NCBI RefSeq assembly: GCF_017565705.1
Contig: NZ_JAGDYL010000001.1
Span: 62,001-126,000, forward strand
DNA length: 64,000 nucleotides
Direction: 5' to 3'
DNA from: Leucobacter ruminantium
GTDB taxonomy: Bacteria; Actinomycetota; Actinomycetes; Actinomycetales; Microbacteriaceae
The notes under the pieces are model-generated. The model saw only the letters and a program-made list of their open reading frames with translations. It did no database searches and had not been told where the DNA came from. Numbering within the stretch: the stretch's first letter is position 1; each line of letters begins with the position of its first letter. The translations under genes and the position numbers were made by a program. Of this stretch, positions 60,380 to 64,000 are shown piece after piece.

Positions 60380-61285
60380 TCAGATGTCTGCGATGACGAT
60401 CTTCTTCATCTCCATCAGGTGCGCATAGGCGTCGGGACGCTCCATGAGCTCGCCCATCTTCTCGGGCACCACCTGCCAGCTCACGCCGAAGCGATCCTGC
60501 AGCCATCCGCACTGCTCTGCCCGCGGTTCGGCCGACAGCGCCTCCCAGAGCCGGTCGATCTCGGCCTGATCGGCGCACCGCACCTCGAGCGAGACGCCGC
60601 AGGTGAAGGAGAAATCCTGTTCCACACCGGAATCCATCGCCGCGAACCACTGCTCGCCGATCCGGAACTCGCCGAACATCAGCGCCTGCGGAGCAGCCGG
60701 ACCCGTCTGCACGCCGTAGGGGAAGCGGCCGCCCGCCGCCGCGTCATCGAAGGTCGCGGCATAGAAGTCGATGGCCTCGGCCGCGCGATTCTGCGCAGCA
60801 CCTCCGAACATCAGGGACGGTATGACGAACGGCCGCGGCTCGCCGGCCGGATCCGTGAGCATCAGCTGCCAGCTCACGCCGTAGCGATCCTCGACCCAGC
60901 CGTAGCGCTTGCTGAACGGGTACTCGCCGAGCGGCATCAGCTCGCGCCCGCCCTCGCAGAGCGCGCGCCAGACGGCGCCGAGTTCGGCGCGGGCCGCGGT
61001 CTCATCGCCGAACATCAAGGGGTCGAAGTTCAGCATGAGCGAGATCGAGGGGTTCGGCCGGAACTCGGCACCGGCGTTGATCAGCACGATCTCGAAGCCG
61101 TCGACATCGACCTCGACCGTGAGCGGCAGCCCGGCCATCTCCTGCTGGAAGTCGAGCAGGCCCGTCTGCGGGTAGCGCGATGCGACCCGACTCGTCGCCC
61201 TCGGCAGCACGGTGGAGTAGAACCGACCCACCTCCTCGGCATTCCCCTGGCACCAGACGTTCGGCACGATCTTCTGCGCAGCCAT
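60380..61285 (-). CDS. VOC-superfamily protein (tandem PhnB-like domains)
   Basis: 301 aa, two fused 3-demethylubiquinone methyltransferase-like/PhnB domains (NVWCQGNAEEVGRFYSTVLP; PSLMFGGAAQNRAAEAIDFY), each ending GV(S)WQ(L/V). Fold related to glyoxalase and bleomycin-resistance proteins. Substrate not predictable. Confidence 0.85.
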   Translation of the reverse strand: MAAQKIVPNVWCQGNAEEVGRFYSTVLPRATSRVASRYPQTGLLDFQQEMAGLPLTVEVDVDGFEIVLINAGAEFRPNPSISLMLNFDPLMFGDETAARAELGAVWRALCEGGRELMPLGEYPFSKRYGWVEDRYGVSWQLMLTDPAGEPRPFVIPSLMFGGAAQNRAAEAIDFYAATFDDAAAGGRFPYGVQTGPAAPQALMFGEFRIGEQWFAAMDSGVEQDFSFTCGVSLEVRCADQAEIDRLWEALSAEPRAEQCGWLQDRFGVSWQVVPEKMGELMERPDAYAHLMEMKKIVIADI

Positions 61286-61369
61286 GACATTCCCCCTTCG
61301 GACCGTCGTTCGAGCGGCGCGCCCTCGCGCCGCTCCTCACAGGTTGCCACGAACCGGTGACATTCGGGT

Positions 61370-61648
61370 GTGAACCGCGCAGGGCGGCCTTCTGAGTCGG
61401 AGGTCCTGGAGTTCGACGACGGCGAGGGCGTGGTGCGGGCGCTGACGCTCGCCGAGCAGAGTGCCGACTTCGGCGACGCGCTCATCGCCGGTGCGATGGG
61501 GCTTTTCGGTGTCGATCGCGTCGTGGCGTTCGACCGCAGGGCCGCGTCGCGCCTCGGGTGGGCGCTGCTCCCCGAGCGAATCGGTGAACGGATGCCCTGC
61601 CGACCGCACCCGCCGACCCGGCGAGGCGAAGCCGACCCACCCCGCTGA
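61370..61648 (+). pseudogene. Truncated VapC-like PIN-domain toxin remnant
   Basis: Only the C-terminal half of a PIN domain is recognisable: VLEFDDGEGVVRALTLAEQS, ADFGDALIAGAMGLFGVDRVV and FDRRAASRLGWALL, the last acidic residues of the nuclease site. The N-terminal Asp motif is missing, no antitoxin precedes it, and the frame runs into REP-like repeat DNA before stopping. It is a decayed fragment. Confidence 0.55.
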
Positions 61649-61746
61649 TTGAGCGAGGCGGAGCCGACCCACCTCGCTGATTGAGCGAGCGCCAGCGAGT
61701 CGAAATCAAGGGTCGCTCGAGGGTTTCGATTCGCTTCGCTCGCCGT
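61621..61746. repeat. Tandem 32-bp repeat and REP-like palindrome
   Basis: Two 32-bp units (61621-61652, 61653-61684) begin GCGAGGCG and end CGCTGATTGA; then GCGAGCGCCAGCGAGTCGAA (61685-61704) pairs with TTTCGATTCGCTTCGCTCGC (61724-61743). The GTTGAGCGAG...CGAGTCGAAA pattern is a REP family I know from Microbacteriaceae-like genomes. Confidence 0.65.
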
Positions 61747-61822
61747 GCCAGCAGAAGAGGACGCCTTGCCGATTTCAAGTCCATCGTGCGACGCGACACG
61801 TCGTCCCGCACGATCGAGGTCG

Positions 61823-61869
61823 CTTGTGGGGTGTGTCGCAGAGTTTTCAGGCGCAACACACCTCACAAG
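61823..61869. repeat. Isolated long inverted repeat
   Basis: CTTGTGGGGTGTGT (61823-61836) pairs with ACACACCTCACAAG (61856-61869), 13 of 14, 19-nt loop; weaker pairing extends outward (GATCG/CGATC). It is about 220 bp past the pheT stop, so a distant terminator or a miniature-element end are both possible. The rest of 61870-62092 holds no gene I can support. Confidence 0.45.
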
Positions 61870-62092
61870 TGCCCCCGATCGCGCAAGAGCCCGCGATGCT
61901 GCAGTAAACGGGCACGAGCAGCGCTTCGAAGGCCACTACTGCACAACTGCGTGTTTCTACCGGGAAAGGCGATTCCCGCAATACATACTCATCTACGATG
62001 AGCCGGTTCCCGCTGCAGGTTTCGACTCGGCTTCGACTCGCCGGGCCGGCGGAAGGGTGCGCCTCGCCGGGCCGGCGGCGGAGACGCGATCC

Positions 62093-64000
62093 CTAGTCGC
62101 GCAGGCGAGCGCCGAACGCGGTCTCGGCCGCGGCGACGCCCGCGAGCTTCGCCTCGCTGGCCTCTTCGGCCTTCAGCGTGCGATCGCCCGCGCGGAAGCG
62201 GAGGGCGAAGGTGAGCGCCTTCTCCCCCTCCTCGACGCCTGCTCCGCGGTAGTCGTCGACGATTCGCGCGTCCTCGAGCAGTTCACCCGCTCCCGCGACG
62301 ACCACGGCGAGCACATCGCCCGCGGGCACATCGGCCGCAACGACGAGGGTGAGATCCTGCGTCGCCGCGGGGTAGCTCGAGAGCGGGAAGGTCTCGGGTT
62401 CGCGCGGGGCCAGTTCGATGAGGCGGTCGAGATCGAGCTCGAACGCCGCCACCCGACCGTGCAGGTGGTGCTCCGCCACGAGCTCGGGCAGCAGCTCGCC
62501 GGCCACGCCGACGACCTCGAGGCCGCCCTCGTCCCCCTCGACATCGCTGCTCACGCGCACGGCGAGCTCGGCGGTGCGGCCCGGGTGGAAGGCGCGGTGC
62601 GAGCCCTGCGACACGACGAGCTCGGCCGAGACGGCCCCCGCGACGGTGCGCGCGGCGTCGAGCGCGTCGGCCCAGTCGTAGGCGCGGGCGCTCTCGCCCG
62701 GCTGCTTGGCAGCCGCGTCGCCGAGCAGCAGGCCTGCGGCGCGGCGCGGCTGCGCCGGGATCGACGCGTTCAGCTCGGCGAGCACCGCGTCGCTCGGCCG
62801 TTCGGCGAGCGGCGGCACCGAGTCGGTGCCGAGCCGGGCCTCGCCCGAACCGGCGGTCGGCTCGAACACCGAGCCGAACTCGACGAGGGCGAGGTCGGTC
62901 ATGCCGCGCGAGGCGTTGCGCTGCGCCGCGCCGACGAGGCCGGGCAGCAGCGAGCGGCGCATGAAGGGGGTCTCCCCGTCGAGCGCGTTCGCGAGGCGCA
63001 CGGCGTGCACCGCGTCGGGCTCGCCGGACGCCGCGGCCGACTCCGGGCCCGCGCCGAAGGCGTTCAGCTGCGCCCGCGACACGAACGGATAGCTCTGCAC
63101 CTCGTCGAGGCCCGCGGCGGTCGCGACGTTCGCGGCCCTGCGGCGCAGTCGCTGCTCGCGGGTGAGCCCGCGTCCGGCGGGCGCGACCGGCAGCACCGAG
63201 GGGATGCGGTCGTAGCCGACGATGCGGGCGACCTCCTCGATCAGGTCGGCTGCGCGGGCCAGGTCGGAGCGCCAGCTCGGCGGGGTCACGACGATCTCGC
63301 CCTCGGCGCCGTCGGTCACCTCGCAGCCGATCATCTCGATCGCGGCGCGGGCCTCCGCATCGGTGTAGTCGGCGCCCGTGAGGCCGTTCACGCGGGAGAG
63401 CCGCAGCTCGACGCGGGGAGCCTCCCACGGCGCGACGATCTCGGTGCCGAGCTCGTCCGCGGTGCCGCCCGCGAGCTCGACGAGCAGGTCGACCATGCGC
63501 TGGGCGGCCGCGCGCGCGACGAGCGGATCGACGCCGCGCTCGAAGCGCTTGGACGCCTCGCTCGGCAGCTTGTGGCGGCGCGCCGTGCGGGCGATCGACA
63601 CCGGGTCGAAGGTCGCGGCCTCGACGAGCACGTCGACCGTGCCCTCGCCGACCTCGGTCGTCCGGCCGCCCATGACGCCGGCGAGACCGATCGGGCCCGA
63701 CTCGTCGACGATCAGCAGATCCTCGGGATCGAGCTTGCGCTCCTGCCCGTCGAGGGTGACGAGCGTCTCGCCCCGGGCCGCGCGACGCACCGTGAGGCCG
63801 CCGCGCACCTTGGCGAGGTCGTAGGCGTGCAGCGGGTTGCCGAGCTCGAGCATCACGTAGTTCGAGATGTCGACGGGCAGCGACAGGGATCGGATCCCCG
63901 CGAGCTGCAGGCGCGTGACCATCCACGTCGGCGTGGGCCGGGTGGGGTCGATCCCTCGCACCACCCTGGTGATGAAGCCGGTCGCGCCCACTCGGCCCCT
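62093..64000 (-). CDS. pheT: Phenylalanine-tRNA ligase beta subunit (5' end outside window)
   Basis: At least 635 aa visible. B3/4-type region (IRSLSLPVDISNYVMLELGNP), B5 domain (ARAAIEMIGCEVTDG ... VVTPPSWRSDL), catalytic-like core (LVEFGSVFEP), and the C-terminal ferredoxin-fold anticodon-binding domain (FPLSSYPAATQDLTLVVAAD ... YRGAGVEEGEKALTFALRFR). Forms the alpha2beta2 synthetase with PheS. The frame is open to the right edge. Confidence 0.95.
   Translation of the reverse strand, partial: RGRVGATGFITRVVRGIDPTRPTPTWMVTRLQLAGIRSLSLPVDISNYVMLELGNPLHAYDLAKVRGGLTVRRAARGETLVTLDGQERKLDPEDLLIVDESGPIGLAGVMGGRTTEVGEGTVDVLVEAATFDPVSIARTARRHKLPSEASKRFERGVDPLVARAAAQRMVDLLVELAGGTADELGTEIVAPWEAPRVELRLSRVNGLTGADYTDAEARAAIEMIGCEVTDGAEGEIVVTPPSWRSDLARAADLIEEVARIVGYDRIPSVLPVAPAGRGLTREQRLRRRAANVATAAGLDEVQSYPFVSRAQLNAFGAGPESAAASGEPDAVHAVRLANALDGETPFMRRSLLPGLVGAAQRNASRGMTDLALVEFGSVFEPTAGSGEARLGTDSVPPLAERPSDAVLAELNASIPAQPRRAAGLLLGDAAAKQPGESARAYDWADALDAARTVAGAVSAELVVSQGSHRAFHPGRTAELAVRVSSDVEGDEGGLEVVGVAGELLPELVAEHHLHGRVAAFELDLDRLIELAPREPETFPLSSYPAATQDLTLVVAADVPAGDVLAVVVAGAGELLEDARIVDDYRGAGVEEGEKALTFALRFRAGDRTLKAEEASEAKLAGVAAAETAFGARLRD

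Larger units (their letters stand above)
536..63957. repeat. GAGGGATC octamer family, about 50 dispersed copies
   Basis: Hand tally: 27 copies on + (536, 1649, 2673, 3827, 8246, 8280, 8475, 10013, 11250, 12276, 14917, 18586, 19413, 19464, 22022, 23545, 30402, 33774, 34022, 36021, 36084, 39938, 44087, 45573, 49004, 54184, 59528) and 24 on - (4235, 4262, 5257, 5663, 5958, 8328, 12295, 12354, 15545, 16940, 18795, 19444, 19468, 19739, 24673, 33437, 33778, 40020, 43369, 53098, 56743, 57752, 60061, 63950). A simple base-composition estimate for ~70% GC gives only 2-3. Preferred context GCGAGGGATCC. Found inside genes in all frames and in gaps. Confidence 0.8.

Noticed and set aside
61286-62092. tRNA gene as an island attachment site
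   Set aside because: No cloverleaf or T-loop pattern could be found in the gap by eye.
536-63957. GAGGGATC as a replichore-orienting (KOPS-like) word
   Set aside because: 27 versus 24 copies on the two strands show no strand bias within the window.

Overview
The window is very GC-rich DNA with dense, mostly minus-strand operons, frequent 4-nt ATGA/GTGA gene overlaps and GTG/TTG starts. It carries actinobacterial marker content: DUF3117, the O-methyltransferase/tatB/mrp/DUF1003 block, the succinylase lysine genes dapC/dapD/dapE with a 7Fe ferredoxin, and a LAxTG cell-wall protein. This suggests an actinobacterium, probably Microbacteriaceae. The genus cannot be fixed from the sequence alone.

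Layout. 0-8 kb: housekeeping genes (DUF1003, mrp, tatB, O-methyltransferase, DUF3117, dapE/dapD, gltA) plus a DUF559-type nuclease gene bracketed by two related hairpins. 8-18 kb: a putative envelope-sensing module made of a LAxTG-anchored surface protein, a lipoprotein and a membrane protein in one operon, followed by a NarL-type response regulator and two tandem histidine kinases, one with a ruined ATPase domain. 18-23 kb: a HEAT-repeat (AlkD-like) protein, an HtrA-like lipoprotein protease, dapC and ferredoxin. 23-30 kb: a disaccharide uptake and phosphorolysis operon (binding protein broken by an amber codon, two permeases, a beta-phosphoglucomutase-like HAD and a GH65 phosphorylase). 30-34 kb: argC-argJ-argB with a prepilin-peptidase-like gene coupled to argB.

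34-61 kb: a metabolic region lying between argC and pheT, genes that are usually adjacent in actinobacteria. It encodes a bacterial microcompartment (two BMC-T, one BMC-H, one BMC-P, a CoA-acylating aldehyde dehydrogenase with a C-terminal targeting-like helix, and an accessory protein), three APH-fold kinases (one apparently a pseudokinase), a class-III PLP enzyme, RidA, a GntR/UTRA regulator, a ribose-type ABC importer, two amidases, a HAD phosphatase, a MarR regulator and a complete methylcitrate operon (prpC, prpB, prpD and a GntR regulator). The best reading is a route in which an amino alcohol, most likely 1-amino-2-propanol, is imported perhaps as an amide, released by the amidases, phosphorylated, split by the PLP phospho-lyase to propionaldehyde, oxidised to propionyl-CoA in the compartment and fed to the methylcitrate cycle. 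A half-site CAACCATTTA recurs upstream of several of these transcription units and looks like one shared operator.

61-64 kb: a scar region with a truncated PIN-domain toxin remnant and REP-like repeats, then pheT running off the right edge. Throughout the window the octamer GAGGGATC (both strands) recurs about 50 times, often as hairpin arms or full palindromes. No tRNA, rRNA or CRISPR array was seen.
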